A stretch of DNA of 15,817 bases from Bacillota bacterium (GTDB lineage: Bacteria > Bacillota > Clostridia > Acetivibrionales > DSM-1351), in the NCBI GenBank assembly GCA_023392075.1, contig JAEVZU010000254.1, positions 1-15,817 of the forward strand, in the 5' to 3' direction. A model generated the notes under the pieces. That model saw nothing but the letters and a program-made list of their open reading frames with translations, had not been told where the DNA came from and searched no databases. The position numbers were made by a program, and so were the translations under genes. Positions 5,883 through 14,431 of this stretch are shown one piece after another. The stretch's first letter is position 1; the number at the start of each line of letters is the position of its first letter.

Positions 5883-6563
5883 ATGTACAATATACTGACA
5901 GTAGATGATAATGTGGAAGTACTGGAAGTGCTGGAGATTTATTTAAAGGAAGCCGGATATAATGTTTATAAGGCATCAAATGGACTGGAAGCAATCAAAA
6001 TATTAAAGTTCAACAGTATACATCTAATTATCATGGATATTATGATGCCAAAGCTTGATGGAATAAAAACCACTTTAAGTATTAGAGAACATAACAATAT
6101 ACCTATTATTCTTTTATCCGCTAAAAACCAGGAGTATGACAAAATTGAAGGTCTGGATGTAGGCGCCGATGATTACATAACAAAGCCCTTCAGCATCCCT
6201 GAGGTTTTAGCCAGAACAAAGGCGCAGCTGCGAAGATATATAAAGCTTAACACGTTGCCGGGTCAAAAGGAAATCATTGTACGGGGATTAGTTATTCATT
6301 CAAACAGTAAGCAAGTATACCTTAATGATGACTTGATTAAGCTTACTCCTATTGAATACAAGATATTAGAACTATTAGCCAAAAACAAAGGAAGCGTTTT
6401 GTCGCTGGAGATGATATATGAAGCTGTATGGCAACAGCCTTTTCTAAATGCTGAAAGTACGGTCATGTTCCATATAAGCAAATTGAGAGAAAAAATTGAG
6501 ATAAATCCTAAAAAGCCAATGTACCTAAAAGTTATCTGGGGACAGGGATATATGGTTGATTAA
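5883..6563 (+). CDS. OmpR/PhoB-family response regulator (VanR-like)
   Basis: A 226-residue regulator with a receiver domain (about 1-120) and a winged-helix DNA-binding domain (about 130-225). Receiver residues are D8/D9, phosphoacceptor D52 (MDIMMPKLDG), S79 and K101 (ITKPF). The output domain shows LTPIEYKILELLAKNKGSV, then TVMFHISKLREKI as the recognition-helix region and the final WGQGYMV wing. It is followed after only 12 bases by its histidine kinase gene, so the two form a two-component system. Such regulators bind pairs of direct repeats spaced about 11 bp. A matching pair (CTAAG repeats) sits before the transport operon at 8618, its likely target. Confidence 0.94.
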   Translation: MYNILTVDDNVEVLEVLEIYLKEAGYNVYKASNGLEAIKILKFNSIHLIIMDIMMPKLDGIKTTLSIREHNNIPIILLSAKNQEYDKIEGLDVGADDYITKPFSIPEVLARTKAQLRRYIKLNTLPGQKEIIVRGLVIHSNSKQVYLNDDLIKLTPIEYKILELLAKNKGSVLSLEMIYEAVWQQPFLNAESTVMFHISKLREKIEINPKKPMYLKVIWGQGYMVD

Positions 6564-6575
6564 AAAGGAGATAGT

Positions 6576-8507
6576 ATGAAGAATGAAAAGCAAAAGCCCA
6601 TATTTTGTATCATTATATTCCTTACGTCTTTTTTGCTTATCAGCATAAGTATTGTATCTTCTATTGGGGCATGGAAAAACAGGAGTTTCTATTTCAGTGG
6701 ATATATTTACAGTACTTATTCGAGTTCGGAACTAAACTATTATTGTGCCGATGTCTATCGATTTATAACTAAAGATATGACAGAAAGAGAAGCGGAGTCT
6801 TTTGAGTCACAAAATAACGGGATATATTATTATATTGTAAACGATAAAACAAAAGAGGTTTTTACCAATTTACCGGGTGGCAGGAACTATATTGAATTTT
6901 CTTCCCGAAATAATATTGTAACACTGCAATATGTCAATAAACAGGATTCATTTTTGATCAGGTCGGATGATGAAAAGATTATTGTGTCACAGGAACAGCC
7001 ACTGGTAAATACGCCTTATACCGGTTTTTCAGGATACGTATTTATAGATGAAAATGAGGGGGATCTTTTAACCGGTTCATTTCGTAATGTGATTAAGAAC
7101 GGTTTCAATTTGCAGAGGATTTTATTTTTAGAACTCCATGTTCTTGTAATATCTCTCCTATTGGGAATTGTGCTGCTTTTAACATCTTATAAAAAAGCAA
7201 TTGGAAATTTAGTCAGGACAACTGATTTTATACCCATAGATATTAAATTAGTGATGCCTATAATAGCCATTGCTCTCTGGATTTTCTTATACGGCACTTA
7301 TTCATACACAATAGGGTTTTATTCGGCTTTAGTCCGCCGTGTTATTTTGTACGTTATATTTGTTTTATTGACGTTTATGATACTTTCTTCTTCTGTTCTG
7401 CTTATATTAAAGGTAAAGCAATATGCCACAGACAGGATAAGATTTAATCAGGAATGGGAAACTAGACTTACAAAAAATATTCCGCCATGGATCATCTGTC
7501 TGGCTGCGCAGCTTACGTGGTATTTTTTTATCCTGGGAACGGTATCTCCCGCGGGTACCATATATGATTACCTTGCAATAATAAAAAGCAGGTGGATTAC
7601 GATTATAGTGCATAATATTGTTATAATAACGCTAATTATCTTGATACATCAGATCCAAAAAGAAAAAAAAATATATGTGAAGGAAGTGCTGAAAACAGCA
7701 CAGGAAATTGCAAGCGGTAATTTGAGTGAAGATATTCTTGTTGTTGGAAATGGATCTTATGCACAAATAGCCGGTCACATAAATACAATAAAAGCAGCCT
7801 ATATCCATGCTCTAAATGAACAGAAAAAAAGTGACCGGCAAAAGTATGAGCTGATAACAAATATTTCTCACGATTTGAGAACGCCATTAACCTCTATACT
7901 GAACTACATCGGGTTGGTCAAGGAAAAAGGTGTCTCAGGGGATATGCAAAAATACATTGACCATGCCCATATAAATGCAAAGCGGCTAAATATCCTTATC
8001 GAAGATTTGTTTGAATTATCAAAAATAGAAAGCGGAAACATGCCTCTGGAGGTTTCAAATACAGACCTTGTCTTAATGCTCAAGCAGATTGGACATGAAT
8101 ATGGGGAAAAACTAAAACAAAATAATTTGGAACTCATACTGGAAAATTCCAGTCCGCAGGTTATGTATCAATGTGACAGTCTGAAAATATGGCGGGTGCT
8201 TGATAATCTAATCAATAATGCAGTTAAATATTCAATGAAAGGTACAAGAATTTATGTATCAGTAGCTCAAGGGGAGGAACAGCTTTTGATTAGTGTAAAG
8301 AATATTGTATCCAATAAAATAGATTTTGAACCTGATGAATTGTTTTTAAGATTTAAAAGAGGGGATGATGCGAGGAATTCTGACGGCTCCGGATTGGGTC
8401 TTGCAATAGCGAAGAGTATTGTAACCCTCCATAATGGAATTATTTCAATAGAAATAGAAGGAGATATGTTTAAAGTCTTTATTCAACTCAATAAAATGCT
8501 CCAATAA
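6576..8507 (+). CDS. Multi-pass membrane sensor histidine kinase (VanS-like core)
   Basis: A 643-residue kinase that should phosphorylate the regulator encoded just upstream. It has a first membrane segment at about 10-32, an extracellular region of about 150 residues (33-181), then probable membrane segments near 182-204, 226-248, 255-279, 303-324 and 338-359. A HAMP-like linker covers about 360-415. The kinase part has the phospho-His H432 in ISHDLRTPLTS, the N box D543-NLINNA-549, and GSGLGLA from about 604 that closes over ATP. Ribosome binding site AAAAGGAGAT precedes the ATG. Classical VanS has two membrane segments, so this sensor part is unusual. The large outer domain plus extra helices may sense a ligand directly or through the lipoprotein/permease set downstream. 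The signal is unknown. Confidence 0.93.
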   Translation: MKNEKQKPIFCIIIFLTSFLLISISIVSSIGAWKNRSFYFSGYIYSTYSSSELNYYCADVYRFITKDMTEREAESFESQNNGIYYYIVNDKTKEVFTNLPGGRNYIEFSSRNNIVTLQYVNKQDSFLIRSDDEKIIVSQEQPLVNTPYTGFSGYVFIDENEGDLLTGSFRNVIKNGFNLQRILFLELHVLVISLLLGIVLLLTSYKKAIGNLVRTTDFIPIDIKLVMPIIAIALWIFLYGTYSYTIGFYSALVRRVILYVIFVLLTFMILSSSVLLILKVKQYATDRIRFNQEWETRLTKNIPPWIICLAAQLTWYFFILGTVSPAGTIYDYLAIIKSRWITIIVHNIVIITLIILIHQIQKEKKIYVKEVLKTAQEIASGNLSEDILVVGNGSYAQIAGHINTIKAAYIHALNEQKKSDRQKYELITNISHDLRTPLTSILNYIGLVKEKGVSGDMQKYIDHAHINAKRLNILIEDLFELSKIESGNMPLEVSNTDLVLMLKQIGHEYGEKLKQNNLELILENSSPQVMYQCDSLKIWRVLDNLINNAVKYSMKGTRIYVSVAQGEEQLLISVKNIVSNKIDFEPDELFLRFKRGDDARNSDGSGLGLAIAKSIVTLHNGIISIEIEGDMFKVFIQLNKMLQ

Positions 8508-8530
8508 ACAGCATAGTTGGTGGGAAAAAT

Positions 8531-8550
8531 CTAAGCAAATCCTAAGAAAT
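8531..8550 (+). promoter_or_regulatory. CTAAG direct repeats, probable response regulator binding site
   Basis: CTAAGCAAAT (8531-8540) and CTAAGAAAT (8542-8550) are direct repeats with an 11-bp period, one helical turn, as bound by OmpR-type regulator dimers. They end about where a -35 element should be for the TATAAT at 8569-8574, and no good -35 exists there, which fits an activated promoter. Confidence 0.45.
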
Positions 8551-8568
8551 TATTTTCATTTTCTCTTG

Positions 8569-8574
8569 TATAAT
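8569..8574 (+). promoter_or_regulatory. -10 element of the transport operon promoter
   Basis: A perfect TATAAT lies about 44 bases before the likely start codon of the lipoprotein gene. The matching -35 region (8546-8551, GAAATT) is poor and overlaps the CTAAG repeats. Confidence 0.45.
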
Positions 8575-8617
8575 TGTGGGTAGAAACAAAATGATTTTGG
8601 AAAGAGGTAATGAAAAA

Positions 8618-9997
8618 ATGAAAAAGCTTTTATGGGCTAGCATAATAGCCCTCACTCTCCTAACAGGCTGTAATGGGTACATAGCAGAGAATAATAATAG
8701 TCCTGCAACATATAAGAATGGAACCTCAGAAGATACAACCGGGCAAACTGATGAAAAAGAGTATACGTCACCTAAAATGGAAGGGGATATTTCAATTTCG
8801 GCAATGTCCGAACAAGAATTTATAACGGCAGCTGCCAATCAGTTTATGACAAAGTATCCTAAAGTAAAGGTTATAATCAACACCTACAGAGGAATATCAA
8901 GAGATTCAGGAGCTAATCCTCCTGATGAATACTCAACTGAAAATTATAGAAATGTTCTCAATACAAAAATAATGACTGGCAAAGCCGAGGATGTTATTTT
9001 TACGTCAAACCTTCCGGTTAAAAAGTATACTGATATGGGTGTATTTGAAGATCTGAGCCATTTTCTATCCTATTCGAAGGAAATCAATGCAGAGAATTAT
9101 TTTATGAATGTGCTTGAAGCACCGAGGGATTCAAAAGGTAAAATTTATGTCCTGCCGTATATGGCCAGCTTTCAGGTGATCGGCTTTAATAGGGCTCTGG
9201 TTTCTGAAACAAAAAGCGAGTTGGATAGCAGTATGAAAACCATCAGTTTTGAAAAAGCTGCGGCCTTTGCCCAGCAGTTAGTAAACGGTACGAGTAAAAA
9301 GAACGTGTACATATCGCAAGGGGACGGGGCATATTATTTTAGCTATTTACTAAAGGAAAACCTTAACAAATTTGTTGACATGGAACGTAAAGAGGCCAGG
9401 ATTAATACCGAGCAGTTTATAAATTTATTACGCCAGACAAAGGACTTGATGGATAAAGGTTATTTTGCCGCTAAAAACAGTATTGATTTATATAACATGG
9501 AGTATTATTTTGCTTTTAGCCTTCAGCCTGATTTGCAGGGTGCTTTTAACAGTCTGGACTCCGGCTCCGCCGATTGCTATGTGCTGCCCTTGTCAGATAC
9601 CAATGGAAAGGTTTATACAAATCCCAACTATACCCTTGGTATCAACGGTGCCTCTAAAAATAAAGCGCTGGCATGGGAATTTGTAAAGTTTTTGCTATCA
9701 GACGAAATGCAAAGTGCCCCTTGTTTTTATGGCTTGTGCGTAAATAAAAAGGGGTTTGAAGCTTCCGTTGAGCGGAATTTTAAATTATATAATAATACTA
9801 AGAAAAATATGAGTGAAGCAGCCTATAAAAAACTTCTAGAAGGCTGGGTTATGCAAATCAATTCTTACAGTACCCTTGACCCGGTTATAGAAGATTTTTT
9901 TGCAGAGGAAAGCGGTAAGTTTTTTGAAAAAAAACAATCGGCCGAAGAAACCGCACGGGTTTTACAGGCGAAAATCAATAAATATTTCAATGAATAG
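8618..9997 (+). CDS. Extracellular solute-binding lipoprotein, family 1 (CUT1-type ABC importer)
   Basis: A 459-residue lipoprotein that should capture a solute outside the membrane for the two permeases that follow. The signal peptide MKKLLWASIIALTLLTGCNG carries a lipobox with C18 as the lipid-bearing residue. The mature part starts with a Ser/Thr/Asn-rich linker. Its folded region has the usual family 1 features (TAAANQFMTKYPKVKV early, the hinge region near YVLPYMASFQVIGFNRAL, and KNKALAWEFVKFLLSDE late). The start is ATG at 8618, with AAAGAGGT 9 bases upstream. A longer GTG frame from 8576 overlaps the promoter and would spoil the signal peptide. Family 1 proteins mostly bind oligosaccharides, but the ligand cannot be read from sequence, and the HlyD/MacB-like genes downstream make a peptide or sensing role worth considering. 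Confidence 0.9.
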   Translation: MKKLLWASIIALTLLTGCNGYIAENNNSPATYKNGTSEDTTGQTDEKEYTSPKMEGDISISAMSEQEFITAAANQFMTKYPKVKVIINTYRGISRDSGANPPDEYSTENYRNVLNTKIMTGKAEDVIFTSNLPVKKYTDMGVFEDLSHFLSYSKEINAENYFMNVLEAPRDSKGKIYVLPYMASFQVIGFNRALVSETKSELDSSMKTISFEKAAAFAQQLVNGTSKKNVYISQGDGAYYFSYLLKENLNKFVDMERKEARINTEQFINLLRQTKDLMDKGYFAAKNSIDLYNMEYYFAFSLQPDLQGAFNSLDSGSADCYVLPLSDTNGKVYTNPNYTLGINGASKNKALAWEFVKFLLSDEMQSAPCFYGLCVNKKGFEASVERNFKLYNNTKKNMSEAAYKKLLEGWVMQINSYSTLDPVIEDFFAEESGKFFEKKQSAEETARVLQAKINKYFNE

Positions 9998-10022
9998 TAC
10001 AATACGGGAATGGTGAAGAGAG

Positions 10023-10880
10023 ATGGCAAAAAACAATCGAATACCCGTTATTATGCTTTCAATCAGTTTATCTGGATTTTCTGTTTTTTATTTTTTCCCT
10101 TTTGTTTTTTCACTCATCTACGGGCTTGTAGATAATCCGATAAATATGAAGTTTGCAGGCATAAAAAATTTCATAGATTTATTCCATAATCATTATTTTA
10201 TGAAGGGACTCAGAAATACGGCTGTTTTTATGTTGGTCAGCATACCTCTTAACATCGTACTTTCTTTAACTATTGCAGCGATTATCAACAAGCAGACGAA
10301 ATACCGGAACATTTTCACCCTTGTATTTTTAACGCCCCTGGTGGTACCATCTGCGACTACCGCTTTTTTTTGGGAAAACTTTTTTGGCTTGCACGGTATT
10401 TTTAATAAATACCTTCACATTTTTGGGATGGCAGGTGTTGATTGGTTTCAAAGCCAACAAGGCATGAAGGTTATGATTGTCATATTCCTATGGAAAAGCA
10501 TTGGATACAATATGGCTTTATTTATAAGCGGACTCAACAGTATTCCCAACCAATATTATGAATGTGCATCAGTTGAAGGAGCCAACGTATTTTGGAAATT
10601 TACTAAAATAACGATTATTTATTTAATGCCAACATCTTTCCTGGTGTTGATTATGACTTTTGTGAATTCATTTAAGGTTTTTAAGGAAATTTATATTATT
10701 ACGGGTGAATACCCTCACGATAGCCTTTACGTACTGCAGCATTATATGAATAACATGTTTTTATCTTTAAATTACTCAAAGCTTGTCAGTGCCGTTTATA
10801 TTTTGACAGCTGTTATTGTGCTTTTCGTCGCCGGAGTGTTTAAAATGGAGAATAAGATGTCCAAAAGTTTACGAAATTAG
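10023..10880 (+). CDS. ABC importer permease, CUT1 first subunit (UgpA/LacF-like)
   Basis: A 285-residue membrane protein with about six hydrophobic segments. It has the cytoplasmic coupling loop YECASVEGANVFWKFTKITI (E180 and G186 in the EAA...G pattern) that contacts the ATPase. The N-terminal segment and the sequence LTPLVVPSATTAFFWENFF are typical of the first permease of sugar importers. It starts 25 bases after the lipoprotein gene, with GAAGAGAG before the ATG. The partner ATPase is not in the window. CUT1 importers in Firmicutes often share one MsmX-type ATPase encoded elsewhere. Confidence 0.92.
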   Translation: MAKNNRIPVIMLSISLSGFSVFYFFPFVFSLIYGLVDNPINMKFAGIKNFIDLFHNHYFMKGLRNTAVFMLVSIPLNIVLSLTIAAIINKQTKYRNIFTLVFLTPLVVPSATTAFFWENFFGLHGIFNKYLHIFGMAGVDWFQSQQGMKVMIVIFLWKSIGYNMALFISGLNSIPNQYYECASVEGANVFWKFTKITIIYLMPTSFLVLIMTFVNSFKVFKEIYIITGEYPHDSLYVLQHYMNNMFLSLNYSKLVSAVYILTAVIVLFVAGVFKMENKMSKSLRN

Positions 10881-10890
10881 GAGGATTACT

Positions 10891-11769
10891 ATGGGCAAGT
10901 CGAGCCTGTTTTTGCAAAAAAAGCGTCATTCGGTTCTTTTGATTATATTTGCCATTTTAGCGGTAATATATATTTTACCGCTGCTTATTACCATTACCAA
11001 TTCTCTGATGAGCAGTAATGAAGTGAATTATAATTATAGCACTGCGGGAGACATATTTCATCCGGGTGAAAAGTTCATTGATATGAGTATTATACCTGAT
11101 AGCGTTTCGTTAAAGCAATACAGCTATCTATTGCTGCAAAGTCCTGTTTACATAAATATGTTTTGGAACTCTGTAAAGATTGCCGTCCCTATTGTGGCAG
11201 GTCAATTATTGGTTTCATCTATGGCGGCATATGCGTTTACCGTTCTCCGATTTAAAGGAAAAGAGGCCTTGTTTTTTATCTATATCATAGTAATGCTGCT
11301 TCCGCTGCAAGTTACGTTAATGCCCAATTACATCGTTGCCGATTTGTTCCGCATTACCAATAGCTATTGGGCAGTTATATTGCCGGGGATATTTAATCCG
11401 TTTGGTGTTTTTTTGCTGCGGCAATTTATGAAGATGATACCGGATGCATACATTGAATCAGCTCAAATGGACGGTGCCGGGCATATCCGGATTTTTTCCG
11501 GCGTCGTTTTGCCTATGGTAAAATCAGGACTTGCAGCGACAGCCATGCTTACATTTATTGATTATTGGAATTTAGTTGATCAGGCGGTTATTTTTATTCA
11601 TAACAGCCAGGCCCAGCCCCTGTCACTTTTTTTAGCCAGAATCAACAGGGAGCAGATTGGAGTGGCTTTTGCCGGATCATGTTTTTATGTGCTGCCCGTA
11701 TTGATTATTTTGTTTTATGGACAGGATTATTTAAAAGACGGCATACGTTTATCAGGGTTAAAGGAATAA
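10891..11769 (+). CDS. ABC importer permease, CUT1 second subunit (UgpE/LacG-like)
   Basis: A 292-residue membrane protein with about six hydrophobic segments. Its coupling loop YIESAQMDGAGHIRIFSGVV (E189, G195) matches the EAA motif of MalG/LacG-type permeases, and the motif LPLQVTLMPNY is also typical. The start is ATG at 10891. AGGAGG (10879-10884), which overlaps the stop of the previous gene, lies 6 bases before it. An ATG at 10816 would extend the frame into the upstream gene and lacks a ribosome binding site. It pairs with the preceding permease to form the channel. Confidence 0.92.
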   Translation: MGKSSLFLQKKRHSVLLIIFAILAVIYILPLLITITNSLMSSNEVNYNYSTAGDIFHPGEKFIDMSIIPDSVSLKQYSYLLLQSPVYINMFWNSVKIAVPIVAGQLLVSSMAAYAFTVLRFKGKEALFFIYIIVMLLPLQVTLMPNYIVADLFRITNSYWAVILPGIFNPFGVFLLRQFMKMIPDAYIESAQMDGAGHIRIFSGVVLPMVKSGLAATAMLTFIDYWNLVDQAVIFIHNSQAQPLSLFLARINREQIGVAFAGSCFYVLPVLIILFYGQDYLKDGIRLSGLKE

Positions 11770-11789
11770 TGCCGGAAGGAGATGATTAT

Positions 11790-13118
11790 TTGAATTATAA
11801 GAACAGAAAATTTGTCAAAGCTATGGGTACCTTTTTAGGAATTGCATTATTTTTTACCTTCTTCTCAAAAACGATATATAATTTTAATCTTCCGACTGTA
11901 ACCGTTACTGCTCCTGCCAGCGGAAAATTGGTTGATATTCTTGAAAAAAGCGCGATGATAACACCTTCGGACAGCAGAAATATTTATGCAAAAAGAAACG
12001 GCAAAATTAAGGATGTTCTTGTCAGTGCCGGACAAAGTGTAAAAAAAGGGCAAAAACTCATGATACTTGAATTAGACAAGGAACTTATAGAACAATCCAC
12101 ATTGGATGTACGTTTAAAAGAGCAGGATATTGAGCTGCTGACAATTAACTTAAATAACATCAGAACTGATATAAGAAAAATAGAGTCGGATTTGGACTCC
12201 CTTGAAAAAGGGTCGTATGCCGCTCGGGAGGATACAGGATATGAACTTGATATCCGTAATGCTGAAAAAACTTTGGAGGACAAACAGGTTTTGTTTGAAG
12301 TAGGTGCAGTAAGCCGCTCAGAGGTTGATGAAGCGGCGGGCAATCTTGAAGTGGCCCGTTTAAAATACAAGCAGTACATACTGGCAGAAAAAGAAAAGAC
12401 AATGGAATTACTAAAAACCAAGCAAGAGAACATGAATGATTTGAGTTTCAAGATAAAAAAGGCACAGTTGGAATTGGATACACTTAAAAAGAAATTGGCC
12501 CAAGCCCAAAATGGTAATATTACAGCGGAATCCGATGGGATTATTATGAATATTAAAGTTGAGGAAGGCGTGTTAATAGTCCAAAATGATATCCTGCTCC
12601 AGATAACAGCACTTTCGGATATATGGAAAGCAGAGTTTACCATTGATAAAGAAAAATTAGATTTATTTGATGCACAGAGTGGGGTGGAGGTCACAATAAA
12701 AAGCGTTCCAGGAATTTTAACGGGCAAAATCACATCTATTACCCCAGATGTGAGCGAAAATGGAGAGGAGAGTAAGGTTACCATAATCATACGGAATGCC
12801 AAGCAGGATTTGGCAGGTAAAAGTGCGGTTATAAAAATTAAAACCGAAAGAGGTCCTTACCCATCCGTTATACCAAATTATGCATTGAGAAAAGACGAGA
12901 ATGGATACTATATACTTGTGCTACAGGAAGAAAATAGTGTTTTGGGGAAAAACCTCATAGCACATAAAGTGTCTATTGATCTACTCGATACGGATGGATT
13001 TCTATCAGCCATTGAAGGACTTATACTTTCAGAGCCTGTTGTTACGGCCAGTACATCTCCTATTAAGGATGGAAGCCGGGTAAAATATAATGGAACTGGT
13101 GAAAAAGATGAAACTTAA
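11790..13118 (+). CDS. HlyD/MacA-like membrane fusion (adaptor) protein
   Basis: About 442 residues: an N-terminal membrane anchor (GTFLGIALFFTFF), then a lipoyl-like half (YAKRNGKIKDVLVSAGQSVKKGQKL). A long coiled-coil hairpin of about 130 residues rich in Lys, Glu and Leu follows, then the second lipoyl half (ITAESDGIIMNIKVEEGVLI) and a beta-barrel region. Adaptors of this kind stand outside the membrane and work with a MacB-type transporter, which the next gene resembles. The start is uncertain. I prefer TTG at 11790, because AAGGAG (11776-11781) lies 8 bases before it. ATG at 11769 is in frame, overlaps the previous stop (TAATG) and has a weaker AAAGGA. Its presence in an importer operon is unusual. 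Confidence 0.85.
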   Translation: MNYKNRKFVKAMGTFLGIALFFTFFSKTIYNFNLPTVTVTAPASGKLVDILEKSAMITPSDSRNIYAKRNGKIKDVLVSAGQSVKKGQKLMILELDKELIEQSTLDVRLKEQDIELLTINLNNIRTDIRKIESDLDSLEKGSYAAREDTGYELDIRNAEKTLEDKQVLFEVGAVSRSEVDEAAGNLEVARLKYKQYILAEKEKTMELLKTKQENMNDLSFKIKKAQLELDTLKKKLAQAQNGNITAESDGIIMNIKVEEGVLIVQNDILLQITALSDIWKAEFTIDKEKLDLFDAQSGVEVTIKSVPGILTGKITSITPDVSENGEESKVTIIIRNAKQDLAGKSAVIKIKTERGPYPSVIPNYALRKDENGYYILVLQEENSVLGKNLIAHKVSIDLLDTDGFLSAIEGLILSEPVVTASTSPIKDGSRVKYNGTGEKDET

Positions 13119-14280
13119 AAATGCCGGGGCAATTTTTTTTGCATTTATGTTATGTTTGTCCACAAGCCTGTGTTTCCTTATCGGCTTTAATTTAAAAAAT
13201 GCGGTAAGTGATGGACTTTATATAATGTCGATGCGAAAGGAGCAGACTTTTTTCAATCTGAATGATATTGAATTGTTGGAAAAAGAAAATCAATACTTTA
13301 CTTTTACGAAGAGTTTATATATTGAGGTGTCTTCAGGAATATCTAAAGATGAAACGGAAATTGTGGGAACAAATGAAAACTTCGCGGAGATGGCGCGTTT
13401 AAATATAATATCCGGTTCATTTTTCAATAAAATGCACATTACAAAACGAAGCAATGTAGTTGTTTTAAGCAGCGCTGCCGCCTGGAAATTTTTTGGAAAT
13501 AAACAAAGCATAGGAAATTTCCTATATGTCAACGATGAGGCATATCAAGTTATTGGAATATTTGAAAATGATTTTGCCCATAAAGATAAAATCCTTTTGT
13601 ATATGCCTTTTGAGAACTTAAGCCAACACTTTTTGGGAAGTCCAGCCATTTCTGATATATGGATCAAACTGCGGGATATATCGCAATTTGGGTTAATCAC
13701 CACAATGATGGGATATTTATCGGATGATGTACTGGTTTTTCAGATGGAAAAATACAAAGATGTTGTTATGCTACGTTTTAGAATTATTGTTTTTATTGTT
13801 GGTGCAGTTATTATCGTTTTTCTATGGAAACGGATTCTCCGAAGTTTAAAGGTTTTAGGGCAAGAATTAACAGCGTTTTTTGAAAAGAATTATATTTCGG
13901 ATATACTGTTCCTTTTCAAGCAAAAGAGTTTTTTATTGGAGTTCTTATTTGCTATATCTTATATGCTGCTTTTTTTACTGCTTTTACAAATAACTCCGTT
14001 CAAATTGTGCATTCCCTATAATGATTTAGCGGCAGGACGTTTCGATTTCTCTGTTTTAAGCAGTATATTGAATTTTTATATACAGCCATATATAGAAATT
14101 CCAGCTTTGCTATACTTAAATGACTTGAATGTAATGTCTTGTGTATTGTTTTTTGTTTCAATATTATCCGGTCTTGGTTTTGCATATAGCTTATATATAA
14201 TTAAACAAAACCGTTGTTCAGCAAAGACAAGATTAAAAAGAATCGATTCTTTCGAGTTACAACGTCATTTCAATGAGTAG
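13108..14280 (+). CDS. MacB-like membrane protein (MacB_PCD-type extracellular domain)
   Basis: A 390-residue protein with one N-terminal membrane segment (about 8-26), an extracellular domain of about 190 residues, and about three C-terminal membrane segments (near 222-240, 270-296 and 342-365). This is the layout of MacB/FtsX-type permeases. In the outer domain, NIISGSFF, VVVLSSAAAWKFFG, SIGNFLYVNDEAYQVIGIF match the MacB periplasmic core pattern. The C-terminal FtsX part is divergent. I chose ATG 13108, with GGTGA 5 bases upstream; an ATG at 13090 has no ribosome binding site. It overlaps the adaptor gene by 11 bases, so translation is coupled and the two proteins probably work together. 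The ATPase that MacB-type proteins need is missing from the operon. Confidence 0.8.
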   Translation: MKLKNAGAIFFAFMLCLSTSLCFLIGFNLKNAVSDGLYIMSMRKEQTFFNLNDIELLEKENQYFTFTKSLYIEVSSGISKDETEIVGTNENFAEMARLNIISGSFFNKMHITKRSNVVVLSSAAAWKFFGNKQSIGNFLYVNDEAYQVIGIFENDFAHKDKILLYMPFENLSQHFLGSPAISDIWIKLRDISQFGLITTMMGYLSDDVLVFQMEKYKDVVMLRFRIIVFIVGAVIIVFLWKRILRSLKVLGQELTAFFEKNYISDILFLFKQKSFLLEFLFAISYMLLFLLLLQITPFKLCIPYNDLAAGRFDFSVLSSILNFYIQPYIEIPALLYLNDLNVMSCVLFFVSILSGLGFAYSLYIIKQNRCSAKTRLKRIDSFELQRHFNE

Positions 14281-14431
14281 CTCATACACAATAGAGAATT
14301 ATAGGTACTCAAAAAGACCTCTCCCTAAAAATACAGAATTAATAAGTCCGTGAAAAGGCCGGTAATGAGGTGTTTAAAAATGGTTGTAAGCTTTAAACTG
14401 TTACGGTTTTATGTGTATATACCTTTTAGTA

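Noticed and set aside
8576..8617. GTG start extending the solute-binding protein by 14 residues
   Set aside because: It abuts the -10 element and would destroy the lipoprotein signal peptide; ATG 8618 has a good ribosome binding site.
11679..11768. Upstream ATG extending the adaptor protein into the permease gene
   Set aside because: No ribosome binding site; starts at 11769 or 11790 fit the stop codon and the AAGGAG sequence.
11984..12802. 272-codon minus-strand frame inside the adaptor gene
   Set aside because: Ser/Phe-rich shadow of the coiled-coil gene; no ribosome binding site or family resemblance.
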